Shown one piece after another: positions 1-8,847 of a stretch of DNA of 47,448 bases. The position numbers and the translations under genes were made by a program. Location of the stretch: contig CAMWMD010000021.1 in assembly GCA_947175265.1 (NCBI GenBank), positions 1 to 47,448 on the forward strand. Reading direction: 5' to 3'. Source of the DNA: an uncultured Porphyromonadaceae bacterium (GTDB lineage: Bacteria > Bacteroidota > Bacteroidia > Bacteroidales > Muribaculaceae). Positions within the stretch are counted from its first letter, which is position 1. Each line of letters begins with the position of its first letter. The notes under the pieces are model-generated. The model ran no database searches, was not told the DNA's origin, and saw nothing but the letters and a program-made list of their open reading frames with translations.

Positions 1-61
1 AATCTGTACATAAGACAATTATAAAATCTCTCAATTTTGAGTGACGAAGTCAGGAGAAGGA

Positions 62-1651
62 ATGAAACATTTACTACAACTGGTCATTATTTTATTCTTA
101 TTTATCGGATGCAACGACAGTTCCCGAGTGGACAGGCAGTTGGATGAAGCGGAGAGACTGGTGGAAGTCGCTCCCGATTCCGCTATCGCACTGCTTGATA
201 AAATCCTCGAAGGTTTGTCAGGAAAGATGAATGGAAAAAAAGCAAGGGTAAATGTGCTTTTTGCCAAAGCGAGATTGAAACAGGGGAAGTCTTTTCTCAC
301 CATTGATGATTTTGATGAGACCCTGAAATATTATGAGAAGACCGGTGATTCGGTCGCTTTGCCGGAGTTATATAGATTGGCGGCGAATAGGATGTTGTGG
401 CTCGGGAGACGAGACTCGGCAGTTTTGTATATGAAGAAAGCCGTGGATTTGTGTACTGATTCCGCTGTTCCGGGCAAATCTTATCTCTATAGGGAAATTT
501 CCAACCTCTATGCCACTCCGTGTGTAGAGAAAGACTACAATAAAGCAATTGAATATTTAAGGTTGTCGTTGATAGAAGCCAAGACTCCCGGAGAGAGGGC
601 AGACGCACTGAATGATATAGGGGTGTGTCATTCGTTTGAAAATCGGAATGATTCCGCGGTGTCATATATGGATAGGGCTTTGGCAGAAATAGATCCGACA
701 CAGGAAATGTATGCAACTATCGCTCTGAATTATGCCAACATGCCAAAAGCGGATTTCAGAAAAAGCGTCGCCTTTCTCAATGCAATCAGAGGAGAGAGTC
801 TCGGCAAATTGATTACGTTGGGTTTTCTCTACCTTAATAACGCTATTCCCGACTCGGCCCAAAACTATCTTTTGGAGTCAAGAAGAATGTATAATGCCAA
901 TCCGGAAAGGTATTCAATAAATACCTACAACAATCTGAGGCTACTTGAACAGAGCATACATTTTCAGAAGACAGGCGTGGCGAAGCCGGATAGTGGAACG
1001 GTAACAAACGATTCAATCAGCGAACTGTCGGCTATCCAAAAGATGATTTCAGATGAGAGGGAAAACTATAACAATAAACTTCAGTTGAACCTGCTGCGTC
1101 AGAAGTCGCACAAACGCCTGTTGTGGATTATCGGCCTTTCCCTTGTCTTCCTTATGCTATATGCTTTCGGAGGTTACGTCTGGTACTCCAATCGGAAATA
1201 CATGGCGTTGAAACAGAAACTTGACAAGGTCAAATATGATCAGATAGTTTCAGAGGCAATTGATGACGTTGACGCGGAGAGAACAAGATCTATTCTAATC
1301 CGCAGAAGATTGGAAATTTGCATCGAGCAGTTCAGAAGTCTCAGATTACAGGGGGATATTGATAGGATGGAAATGGAGTTCCGCAAATCGGGGAATTATC
1401 TTCCCTTAAAGCAAAGGGAGAATGTCCGGGAGAGGTTGGTAGGGTGTTTTGCCGATTTTATAGTTGATTTGAAAATGGCAGGGGCGAAATTAAGTATGGA
1501 TGATATAGTGACGTGCATATTGTCCGGTCTCAAGGCCTCAAACGCTGCAATCGCGGGTTGTCTCGGAGTGACCGACAGTGCTGTGAGGACACGCAAATCC
1601 CGGCTTAGGTCAAAACTGACGGAGGAGATGGTGGCGTTGCTTGAATTATAG
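62..1651 (+). CDS. Lipoprotein-TPR-transmembrane-HTH regulator
   Basis: Predicted one-component transcriptional regulator spanning the inner membrane (529 aa). The ATG at 62 is chosen over an in-frame GTG at 41 because an AGGAG box lies just upstream and the protein then begins with a lipoprotein signal ending in FIGC. Residues about 25-330 look like helical TPR repeats. A coiled-coil stretch leads into one transmembrane segment (about 353-375), then a second helical region, and the C-terminal 482-518 segment reads as a helix-turn-helix of the LuxR/sigma-4 type (AAIAGCLGVTDSAVRTR). The likely topology is TPRs in the periplasm and HTH in the cytoplasm. Similar TPR-TM-HTH proteins are common in Bacteroidales. 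The next gene, an outer-membrane barrel read the same way, is a plausible target. Ligand and target are unknown. Confidence 0.8.
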   Translation: MKHLLQLVIILFLFIGCNDSSRVDRQLDEAERLVEVAPDSAIALLDKILEGLSGKMNGKKARVNVLFAKARLKQGKSFLTIDDFDETLKYYEKTGDSVALPELYRLAANRMLWLGRRDSAVLYMKKAVDLCTDSAVPGKSYLYREISNLYATPCVEKDYNKAIEYLRLSLIEAKTPGERADALNDIGVCHSFENRNDSAVSYMDRALAEIDPTQEMYATIALNYANMPKADFRKSVAFLNAIRGESLGKLITLGFLYLNNAIPDSAQNYLLESRRMYNANPERYSINTYNNLRLLEQSIHFQKTGVAKPDSGTVTNDSISELSAIQKMISDERENYNNKLQLNLLRQKSHKRLLWIIGLSLVFLMLYAFGGYVWYSNRKYMALKQKLDKVKYDQIVSEAIDDVDAERTRSILIRRRLEICIEQFRSLRLQGDIDRMEMEFRKSGNYLPLKQRENVRERLVGCFADFIVDLKMAGAKLSMDDIVTCILSGLKASNAAIAGCLGVTDSAVRTRKSRLRSKLTEEMVALLEL

Positions 1652-1744
1652 GATAAATCACTGTTAGACTGTATTATATTATCAAGGGTGAAACGTTTTG
1701 GTAACGCTGAAGAAATATTGAAACGAATGTGAAACAATGGTTTC

Positions 1745-1775
1745 TTTGACGTGGAGTGATTCATTCATACATTTG
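1745..1775 (+). promoter_or_regulatory. Bacteroidetes-type promoter of the barrel gene
   Basis: A TTTG at 1745-1748 and TACATTTG at 1768-1775 are separated by 19 nt, which matches the Bacteroidetes -33/-7 consensus exactly. The start codon at 1796 follows about 20 nt later, so the barrel gene is probably transcribed separately from the upstream regulator gene. Confidence 0.7.
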
Positions 1776-1795
1776 CGACCCAAAAAGCAAGTGAT

Positions 1796-3901
1796 ATGAG
1801 AAAAATGATTTTACTCCTTCAGATCGCAGCGTCATTAAGCGTGACTGCGCAAGTGAAATCTGATGAGGCGCCGCTTAAAAAAGATTCGGTATTTACGGTT
1901 GAGTTGGGAGAAGTATCGATAACGGCGAAACGCGACAATCAGCGACTCAGTAAAGGTGGCATCATTACTGATATCAGCGGTACTTCCTTAAGCGAACTCG
2001 GCACATGCGTTGACGTAATCGCCCAACTTCCGGGAGTCATTTCAAATGGTGGAGACATAGAGATTCCAGGCAAAGGGATACCACAGATTTATATCAACAA
2101 TAGAAAAGTGGTTGACAGGACCGAATTGGAGAGGCTTTCCTCAAAGGATATCAAGAGTGTGGAAGTGCTTTTCAATCCCGGAGCAAGATATGGAGCGGAG
2201 ACCAAAAGTGTGATACTCGTGAAGACTGTAAGAAAACAGGGTGACGGGATGAGCGGAGCAGCCTCCGTCATGGGTAAACAGGCACATTATCTCTCCAACT
2301 CCGACAATCTTTCGCTAAATTTCCGTAGCGGCGGATTTGATTTGTTCGGTGCGTTGAACTACGATTTGACAAGAGGGTATCAGAAACAGCAAGAAAAAAA
2401 CAATATCTACACTTCCGCCGACAATTATCTGATTGAGTCAGACAAAAGGATTTATCCTAAATACAATACATATATGGGGATGTTAGGAGGAAATGTGCAG
2501 ATAAAGGATGACCACTTCTTGGGGATAAAGTATGAGTATACGGCCACTCCGGATTATGAATCCAAATGGTTGACGAAAGAAGATGTCGTCAGGAACAATA
2601 TTCCGGAAGACAATATTGTCTATGACACGAGGTGGAGAGGAAGTTCGGCACCCGTGCATCTTGTGAACACGTATTATCAGGGTAAAGTGAAATCATTCGA
2701 TATTTCCATAAACAATGATTACTATTTCAAGAGCAGCGATAACAGCCAGACGATAGAGGAGACGAGCATTGCGGAAGGGTCAAGAGTGATCAGAAGTGAA
2801 AGCAATATCAGAAATATGATGATCGCTTCGAAAGGGATAGCGGAGTATTCATTCCATGGCAATACATTGGAATTCGGATATGAGATAACCTCAACGAGCA
2901 GAAGAGATATATTTCATCACGAGGGGGATGTTCTTCCCGATTCCGATGATAAGATAAAGGAGTTGACAGGAGCCGGATATGTGGCGATGAACATTCCTGT
3001 CAAGGAGGTAGAATTATATGCCGGATTGAGATATGAGCATACCCGTTCAGATTATTATAGCCGAGGTGTCCTCATAAAGGAGCAGAGCCGGAAATACGGG
3101 AGGTTATTCCCCAATATTGATTTCACTTTCCCTATTGACAAAGCGAAATTCACCCTCTCCTACGAGGTGAAAACCAAACGTCCGCTATACAGCCAATTGA
3201 GCAGCAGCATACAATTTGACGACCGCTTCACATTTGAGAAGGGAAATCCGTTGCTGGCTTCTGAGATTACTCACAACGTCTCACTTGCGGGGATATATAG
3301 GTGGCTATTTTTCAATGTCACATATTCCTACGACAGAGACCCGATAATAAGCACAATCCGACTCTTTAAGGATGATGAGCCTCAGAATATCATGTCTTAT
3401 GAAAATTTCAACCATTTGTCGAAATATAATGTTGTGGTATCTTTATCGCCTCGGATTGCCAAATGGTCTCCTCGGCTACGGCTCAATTTAATGGGGCAAT
3501 TTTTCTCTGTCAACACCGGTGAGGATGTCACGAGGCTTAACACCCCGGTTCTGTTCTTCAATTATTTCAATAGTTTGGCATTGGGAAAAGGTTTCATCAT
3601 TAACGGAGATATATCCGGTCGCACCAGGGGAGATATGGATGTCGTGACCCTGAGACCTTCATGGCAAATCAATCTCGGAGTGTCGAAAAATTTGGGGGAC
3701 TGGTTTTTTCAAATGCAGGCGACCGATATCTTGAAGACCGCAAGGGGCTCCATGATAACATACGGGACTCGATTGACTCTTGATAAATGGAACTACAGTG
3801 ACACACGGTCCGTGCGGTTGATAATACGCTATTCATTCAATACAGCGAGGAGCAAATATAAGGGGAAGGGAGCCGGGATTACAGAGCGGAACAGATTGTA
3901 G
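1796..3901 (+). CDS. Outer-membrane beta-barrel protein, TonB-receptor-like
   Basis: A 701-aa protein with a short signal peptide (ends near TAQ at residue 19), a plug-like domain at about 35-145 (VELGEVSITAKRDNQRLSKG, then DVIAQLPGV and a VLFNPGARY segment) and a C-terminal barrel rich in alternating aromatic strands, of the OMP_b-brl_3 type. It lacks the N-terminal carboxypeptidase-regulatory-like domain common in SusC-type receptors, and no SusD partner is next to it, so polysaccharide uptake is not supported. It sits 144 nt after the TPR-HTH regulator and has its own promoter. The substrate is unknown; a role in surface transport or signalling is inference. Confidence 0.85.
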   Translation: MRKMILLLQIAASLSVTAQVKSDEAPLKKDSVFTVELGEVSITAKRDNQRLSKGGIITDISGTSLSELGTCVDVIAQLPGVISNGGDIEIPGKGIPQIYINNRKVVDRTELERLSSKDIKSVEVLFNPGARYGAETKSVILVKTVRKQGDGMSGAASVMGKQAHYLSNSDNLSLNFRSGGFDLFGALNYDLTRGYQKQQEKNNIYTSADNYLIESDKRIYPKYNTYMGMLGGNVQIKDDHFLGIKYEYTATPDYESKWLTKEDVVRNNIPEDNIVYDTRWRGSSAPVHLVNTYYQGKVKSFDISINNDYYFKSSDNSQTIEETSIAEGSRVIRSESNIRNMMIASKGIAEYSFHGNTLEFGYEITSTSRRDIFHHEGDVLPDSDDKIKELTGAGYVAMNIPVKEVELYAGLRYEHTRSDYYSRGVLIKEQSRKYGRLFPNIDFTFPIDKAKFTLSYEVKTKRPLYSQLSSSIQFDDRFTFEKGNPLLASEITHNVSLAGIYRWLFFNVTYSYDRDPIISTIRLFKDDEPQNIMSYENFNHLSKYNVVVSLSPRIAKWSPRLRLNLMGQFFSVNTGEDVTRLNTPVLFFNYFNSLALGKGFIINGDISGRTRGDMDVVTLRPSWQINLGVSKNLGDWFFQMQATDILKTARGSMITYGTRLTLDKWNYSDTRSVRLIIRYSFNTARSKYKGKGAGITERNRL

Positions 3902-3937
3902 GATAAAGTAGCGGTATACTTTCGAGACAATAAAGAT

Positions 3938-3972
3938 GGCAGCAGTGGCGGAATATCCGGCTACTGCTGCCA
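3938..3972. terminator. Hairpin between converging genes
   Basis: GGCAGCAGT pairs with ACTGCTGCC over a partly paired interior (GCGG/CCG). It sits between the barrel gene and the leftward asd gene, so it could end transcripts from both sides. There is no clear T tract, so intrinsic termination is uncertain. Confidence 0.5.
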
Positions 3973-4005
3973 ACGTTATTTCGATAGTTGAAAAACCGAG
4001 AGGAA

Positions 4006-5031
4006 TCAGATCTTTACTTTGAGACGCTCGTCGTTCTCAAGGAGCCACTGAGCAATCTGGACAGCGTTAAGGGCTGCCCCTTTCTTAATCTGATCGCCTA
4101 CAACCCAGAAACTGAGACCGCAGGGGTCTGCAAGATCTTTGCGGAGACGGCCGACGTAAACGGGATCCTTGCCGGTGATGTCAAGGGGCATAGGATATTC
4201 CTTCTCTGCGGGATTATCCTTAACTACGAGACCGGGAGCATTCTCAAATGCTTTCTCCACCTCCTCGATAGACAAAGGTTTCTCCGTCTCGATCCATATA
4301 GCCTCACTGTGAGCGCGAAGGACGGGGACACGCACACATGTGGCGCTTACCTTGATGTCGTCAGAGTGCATGATCTTGCGAGTCTCGTTGAACATCTTCA
4401 TCTCCTCTTTTGTGTACCCGTTGTCGGTGAAGACGTCAACATGCGGGATGAGGTTGAATGCAAGTTGATAGGCAAACTTCTCGATTGTGGCTTCCTTACC
4501 GTCGGCAAGTTCCTTGAATTGCTCGATAAGTTCCTTCATTGCGGAAGCACCGGCGCCGCTTGCGGCCTGATAAGTGGCCACATGCACCTTGCGAATGGGT
4601 GAGAGGTCGTGGATAGGCTTCAGGGCCACCACCATCTGGATGGTAGTGCAGTTCGGATTGCCGATTATGTTGCGCGGACGGTCGAGGGCATCATCGCCAT
4701 TGACTTCGGGCACAACAAGTGGTACGTCGGCATCCATACGGAAAGCACTTGAATTGTCGATCATCACGGCACCGTGACGGGTGATGACATCTGCATATTC
4801 CTTGGAGGTGCCTGCACCCGCAGAAGTAAACGCAATGTCGACTCCTGAAAAATCGGAATCTTTTGACAGCAATTCCACCTTTACTTTCTTCCCCCTGAAC
4901 TCATATTCGGTTCCGGCACTACGTGGAGAACCGAAAAGACGGAGATTATCAACAGGGAAGTTTTGCTCGTCGAGAACTTTCAGAAGTTCCTGACCAACGG
5001 CGCCACTGGCACCAACAATAGCAACATTCAT
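4006..5031 (-). CDS. asd: Aspartate-semialdehyde dehydrogenase
   Basis: Catalyses NADPH-dependent reduction of aspartyl phosphate to aspartate semialdehyde, the branch point to lysine/diaminopimelate, threonine and methionine. The 341-aa length is typical. The Rossmann motif GASGAVGQ is at residues 7-14, the active-site cysteine is C128 in NPNCTTIQ, and the [10 protein letters not shown] segment carries the expected catalytic histidine. It is read from the same strand as fabD with only 23 nt between them, so the two are probably cotranscribed. Confidence 0.96.
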   Translation of the reverse strand: MNVAIVGASGAVGQELLKVLDEQNFPVDNLRLFGSPRSAGTEYEFRGKKVKVELLSKDSDFSGVDIAFTSAGAGTSKEYADVITRHGAVMIDNSSAFRMDADVPLVVPEVNGDDALDRPRNIIGNPNCTTIQMVVALKPIHDLSPIRKVHVATYQAASGAGASAMKELIEQFKELADGKEATIEKFAYQLAFNLIPHVDVFTDNGYTKEEMKMFNETRKIMHSDDIKVSATCVRVPVLRAHSEAIWIETEKPLSIEEVEKAFENAPGLVVKDNPAEKEYPMPLDITGKDPVYVGRLRKDLADPCGLSFWVVGDQIKKGAALNAVQIAQWLLENDERLKVKI

Positions 5032-5054
5032 AAGAGTAAGCGTTAAGAGTGGTA

Positions 5055-5933
5055 TTACTGTTTGCCGGAAGTAGCAACCGAACGGTTGATTTTCTTCACG
5101 AGACCCTGAAGCACTGCTCCGGGGCCAAGTTCGATGAATTCATCGGCACCATCGGCAATCATAGCCTCTACATCCTGAGTCCAACGCACAGGAGCAGTGA
5201 GTTGCTTGATGAGGTTTTCCTTGATTTCCTCGGGATCGGTGTGGGGCTTGGCATCCACGTTCTGGTAAACGGGGCATATAGGAGTCTGGAATTTCGCAGC
5301 GGCGATAGCCTCGGCGAGTTCCTCCTGAGCGGGTTGCATGAGAGGGCTGTGGAATGCACCGCCGACCTTAAGTTTGAGGGCACGTTTGGCACCGGCGGCG
5401 AGCATTTTCTCGCAAGCCTTGTCGATACCCTCGACGGTTCCGGAGATTACTACCTGACCGGGACAGTTATAGTTGGCGGGAGCCACCACATCGTCAACTT
5501 CCGCACAAAGTTCCTCCACTTTTGCATCGGGGAGAGCGAGGACAGCAGCCATTGTAGAGGGCTGAGCCTCACAAGCCTTCTGCATGGCGTGAGCACGCGC
5601 TGAGACGAGTTTGAGACCCTCTTCGAAAGACAATGCTCCTGCGGCAACGAGGGCTGAGAATTCACCTAAACTGTGTCCTGCCACCATATCGGGCTTGAAG
5701 TCATCACCAAGACTTTTAGCAAGTATCACACTGTGGAGGAAGATAGCCGGTTGGGTCACTTTTGTCTGTTTGAGGTCCTCTTCTGTTCCTTCAAACATGA
5801 GGTCTGTGATTCGGAAGCCGAGAATGTCGTTGGCTTTGTCAAATAAGACACGAGCCTCGGCATTAGTCTCGTAGAGGTCTTTGCCCATACCTACGAATTG
5901 TGCACCCTGGCCGGGAAAAACGTATGCTTTCAT
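5055..5933 (-). CDS. fabD: Malonyl-CoA:ACP transacylase
   Basis: Loads malonyl groups onto acyl carrier protein for fatty-acid synthesis. The start is placed at the ATG at 5933 ([12 protein letters not shown]), which gives the usual family length of 292 aa. The longer open frame upstream only translates intergenic DNA and a short tandem repeat. The FPGQGAQ motif is at residues 6-12, the nucleophile is S88 in GHSLGE, and the later GGAFHSPLM segment holds the catalytic histidine. asd follows 23 nt downstream. Confidence 0.96.
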   Translation of the reverse strand: MKAYVFPGQGAQFVGMGKDLYETNAEARVLFDKANDILGFRITDLMFEGTEEDLKQTKVTQPAIFLHSVILAKSLGDDFKPDMVAGHSLGEFSALVAAGALSFEEGLKLVSARAHAMQKACEAQPSTMAAVLALPDAKVEELCAEVDDVVAPANYNCPGQVVISGTVEGIDKACEKMLAAGAKRALKLKVGGAFHSPLMQPAQEELAEAIAAAKFQTPICPVYQNVDAKPHTDPEEIKENLIKQLTAPVRWTQDVEAMIADGADEFIELGPGAVLQGLVKKINRSVATSGKQ

Positions 5934-5989
5934 TTCTTTAGGTTTAGAAGCGCGGCAAATAAAGCCACACGGGATTGTAATAATTTTTG

Positions 5990-5997
5990 CAAAGTTA
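5990..5997 (-). promoter_or_regulatory. Putative -7 element of fabD
   Basis: Read on the minus strand this is TAACTTTG, a match to TAnnTTTG, about 57 nt upstream of the fabD start. I found no good -33 TTTG at 19-20 nt. Confidence 0.45.
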
Positions 5998-6026
5998 GTA
6001 AAAAAAAATGAATTAACGGTACAGAA

Positions 6027-6062
6027 GTCGGACAAGTCAGACAGGTCAGACAGGTCGGACAA
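6027..6062. repeat. Four 9-bp tandem units (GTCRGACAR)
   Basis: Four head-to-tail units: GTCGGACAA, GTCAGACAG, GTCAGACAG, GTCGGACAA. The outer two are identical to each other and so are the inner two. The array lies between the end of the helicase gene (stop at 6067) and the fabD promoter. Confidence 0.85.
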
Positions 6063-6066
6063 TATA

Positions 6067-7452
6067 TCAGCGGCAGGGGATAGTGGGGTTTATTAGGAAG
6101 ACTTTCTCCGTGGCGCGTGTGATGGAGGTATAAAGCCAGCGGTAGAAATCGGAGCCTACGGCATCCGGAGGTATCGCCCCCATATCGATATACACATGCT
6201 TCCATTGTCCACCCTGAGCTTTGTGGCACGTCACGCAATAAGCGTATTTTGCCTGAAGGGCATTGTAATAGGGGCTTTCCCCCACGGCTTTCATCTTATG
6301 CGAGAGTTCCCCCTCCGCCTCTGCCATGACAAGGGTATAGAATCGTTCCATCTCCTCCCTGCCGATGCTTGCACCCTCCGTCACGAGGCTCCGGAGCATG
6401 ATTTTCGCAGCCACCGGAGTGTCGACATCGGGTAGTTTGAGTTCAATATCCGTGAACCATCGTCCATACACCTTCTCGTTGCGGCCGACCCACGTTACTT
6501 CAGCAGTTTCCCCGTTTGCTATGAAATTCGTGAGTTTGTTGATTTTACTCCAGAAATAGTCGTTTTTACTGATTACGATGCGGTCGCCCTGCTGAAGAGG
6601 CTCCTCAGCATACATCACCATGTTGCGTATGGCGCGGTTGAAGTTGTTCGCACGCTTGTTTGAACGGGTTACTATGAGTGTTTCTTCCACCCCTACGCGT
6701 CCCCAGGAATCGGAAAGATAATCCGCCAATTCCTGAGACGAGACAGTCATGATATCCGCAAAAGGGGAAACGGACAGGGAGAATTTTTCATGAGGGAGAT
6801 TTGAGAAGAGCGCCAGCCTCACAAGAGTGGCGTTATGAAGGATACCGCTTCCGGCAGCCTGACGGACAGGCTTGTCGAGGGTGAATCTGATAGGGTTCAG
6901 ACCGATTTTCTGAAGCCGCTCGGGATTCATAGCGAGGCTCTCTTTCTGTCCCACCGGAGGAAGCTGGGCGGTGTCGCCGACAAGAATCATTGCTGAATCG
7001 GGCGCGCTGTAGACATGTCGCGTCAGTTGCTGGAGAATTGAGTAGCGGAAGTCATCGCTGTCTGTCACGAGGGAAGCCTCATCAATGATGAATGTGGTTT
7101 TTGCATCCCTGTTCTCTGCAAGGAAGAAGGAGGTGTTGCCCGGATCAAGGGAGTTGCCTCGGAAGATACGCTTATGTATGGTGGAGGCCTTATCATCGGC
7201 CATAGAAGCCGCCACTTTTGCCGCTCTTCCTGTGGGTGCCAGAATGACGGTTTTCTTACCGACTTTACGCATTGCTTTCACCATCGCACCCAACACGGAA
7301 GTCTTGCCGGTGCCGGCATAGCCGTTGAGGACAAACACATCGCGCGGGCCACGGTTCTCAATGAATGCGGCAAGGGCATGGATGAGGGCGAATTGACCCT
7401 CATTCGGGGAGAAGGGTAGCAGCGACAAGGCTTCGTGGGCAAGACTTTCCAT
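6067..7452 (-). CDS. RecD-like superfamily 1 DNA helicase/ATPase
   Basis: Predicted ATP-dependent DNA helicase of the RecD/TraA type (461 aa from the ATG at 7452; the frame extends two codons to a TTG). Walker A GYAGTGKT is at residues 44-51, Walker B DEAS at 124-127, and motif III GDTAQLPPVG at 159-168. The C-terminus holds the UvrD_C_2-type motifs (VTCHKAQGGQW, YTSITRATEKVFLI). It is much shorter than RecD2 (about 700 aa) because it lacks the N-terminal helix-hairpin-helix region; this compact form is common in Bacteroidetes. The biological role is not known from sequence. Confidence 0.88.
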   Translation of the reverse strand: MESLAHEALSLLPFSPNEGQFALIHALAAFIENRGPRDVFVLNGYAGTGKTSVLGAMVKAMRKVGKKTVILAPTGRAAKVAASMADDKASTIHKRIFRGNSLDPGNTSFFLAENRDAKTTFIIDEASLVTDSDDFRYSILQQLTRHVYSAPDSAMILVGDTAQLPPVGQKESLAMNPERLQKIGLNPIRFTLDKPVRQAAGSGILHNATLVRLALFSNLPHEKFSLSVSPFADIMTVSSQELADYLSDSWGRVGVEETLIVTRSNKRANNFNRAIRNMVMYAEEPLQQGDRIVISKNDYFWSKINKLTNFIANGETAEVTWVGRNEKVYGRWFTDIELKLPDVDTPVAAKIMLRSLVTEGASIGREEMERFYTLVMAEAEGELSHKMKAVGESPYYNALQAKYAYCVTCHKAQGGQWKHVYIDMGAIPPDAVGSDFYRWLYTSITRATEKVFLINPTIPCR

Positions 7453-7474
7453 CGGCAAGAATCTGTTGATGACG

Positions 7475-7482
7475 CAAAATTA
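7475..7482 (-). promoter_or_regulatory. Putative -7 element of the helicase gene
   Basis: The minus strand reads TAATTTTG, a TAnnTTTG match, 23 nt upstream of the ATG. The spacing to a possible TTG box is 22 nt, longer than usual. Confidence 0.4.
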
Positions 7483-7523
7483 TAAAAAATCATCTTTTTA
7501 TTTCCAATAAAATAAATAATTCT

Positions 7524-7531
7524 TATCTTTG
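7524..7531 (+). promoter_or_regulatory. Putative -7 element of the CHASE2 operon
   Basis: TATCTTTG matches TAnnTTTG. Transcription would begin near 7538 and leave a leader of about 130 nt, containing a hairpin (GTAAAAG/CTTTTAC near 7574-7596) and a 19-codon ORF. No clear -33 box is visible. Confidence 0.45.
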
Positions 7532-7612
7532 CCGACGAAGTTGTAAGAACTTTTTACGGGATCTATACTATCTGTAAAAGTATAAACAACTTTTACTCAA
7601 AGATTTGAATCT

Positions 7613-7672
7613 ATGAGGTATAACCCTCTTCCACAGAGAACGAAAAGAAAATCTGAAAAAGAAACGACATGA
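7613..7672 (+). CDS. Candidate 19-aa upstream ORF
   Basis: ATG at 7613 opens a frame of 19 codons (MRYNPLPQRTKRKSEKETT) whose TGA overlaps the start codon of the CHASE2 gene in an ATGA arrangement. The overlap suggests translational coupling. The peptide is very basic and has no signal or membrane segment. It could be a chance ORF, since no Shine-Dalgarno sequence is evident and Bacteroidetes often lack one. Confidence 0.35.
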   Translation: MRYNPLPQRTKRKSEKETT

Positions 7673-8844
7673 AGCGGATCAGATGGAAGGATACTCGTGT
7701 GAGCCTGATAATCAAGGCGGCTGGAATGACGGCACTTGCTTTTTTGTTGTCATGGCTGCTGACGGCACCTTTCTCCGCTTCCACTTCCGCCATATTCTCC
7801 TCGCCGGAGAAGACGGATTTCATCCTCTCCGACTTCTATGCCCAGGTTGCGGACCGGCGCCCTGTAAGGCATCTATCAGACAAGGTGCTCATCATAGATA
7901 TAGGAAGGGCAGGAAGGGATGAGATTGTCTCATTGATTGAGGATGTGGGGATGTGTATGCCGGCAGTTATTGGTGTGGATGTCAATTTTGAGGAGCCCGG
8001 GGAGGACAACAGTCATCTGCTCGGTGTTTTAGGAGGGGGCAACAATATCGTCCTTCCGGTCAGTGTGGCCGCTTCGGAGAAAGAGGGGGAATTTGTGATA
8101 GACGACAAGCCTTTCTTTTACGGGGAGATTCCCGGGGTGAGATATGGAGCCGTCAATCTTCCCGGAAAATTTGAGGGTGCCACAATCCGGGAGTTCAGGG
8201 TGTCTTATCCCACAGGAGAGGGGAGAAGGCTGGATTCATTCGTCACCGCAATGGCGGAGTTGGTCTCGGAAGAGAAGGTGGCGCAATTGAGGGAGAGGGG
8301 AAAGGAACTTGAGACAATCGACTACCCTTCAAGAGAGATACCCGTAGTGGATATGGAGAAATTTTACTCCAATCCGGAGATGGCGGAGGGTAAGATAGTG
8401 ATGATAGGAGCCGTGAACGAGGCTTCGGATATGCACGGGACTCCGGTGAGATCATCGATGGCCGGCATTATGATTCATGCCCAGGCCTTGTCGACAGTGC
8501 TTGATGAAGCGTTCTACAGCTCTATGCCAAAATGGTTTGATGAATTTGTGGCCATGTCCCTGTGCTTTCTGATGATATTGATGAGCATAGGGATGTCCTC
8601 GAAATTCAAGGGTATTATAATCCGTATCGTGCAGGTGACGCTCGTCTATCTTGCCATAAGGATAGGTTATTCACTGTATGTGGACCATAAGGTGATACTC
8701 GACTTCTCATTGACTCTGCTTATGATCGCTTTCGGGACGTTCGCCATAGATATATGGAACGGTTTCGACGGAATGATTCAGGGAGGCGTCAAGGGTGCGA
8801 GGAAAATAAGGAATAAATTAAAGGAGAGAAATAAAGAAATATAG
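7669..8844 (+). CDS. CHASE2-domain membrane protein
   Basis: A 391-aa protein with an N-terminal transmembrane segment (about 18-32), an extracytoplasmic CHASE2-like sensor domain (about 35-285; the segment VLIIDIGRAGRDEIVSLIED and a following PAVIGVDVNF are typical) and three C-terminal hydrophobic segments (about 288-305, 313-335, 340-362). It has no kinase, cyclase or other output domain, so it is a stand-alone sensor-type membrane protein. The next gene starts 3 nt after its stop, which implies a shared operon with the FecR-like periplasmic protein. Function is unknown. Confidence 0.82.
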   Translation: MKRIRWKDTRVSLIIKAAGMTALAFLLSWLLTAPFSASTSAIFSSPEKTDFILSDFYAQVADRRPVRHLSDKVLIIDIGRAGRDEIVSLIEDVGMCMPAVIGVDVNFEEPGEDNSHLLGVLGGGNNIVLPVSVAASEKEGEFVIDDKPFFYGEIPGVRYGAVNLPGKFEGATIREFRVSYPTGEGRRLDSFVTAMAELVSEEKVAQLRERGKELETIDYPSREIPVVDMEKFYSNPEMAEGKIVMIGAVNEASDMHGTPVRSSMAGIMIHAQALSTVLDEAFYSSMPKWFDEFVAMSLCFLMILMSIGMSSKFKGIIIRIVQVTLVYLAIRIGYSLYVDHKVILDFSLTLLMIAFGTFAIDIWNGFDGMIQGGVKGARKIRNKLKERNKEI

Positions 8845-8847
8845 AAT

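Noticed and set aside
3988..4602. Rightward ORF of 204 codons across the asd gene
   Set aside because: It is a shadow of asd: asd has clear motifs, correct length and the opposite strand.
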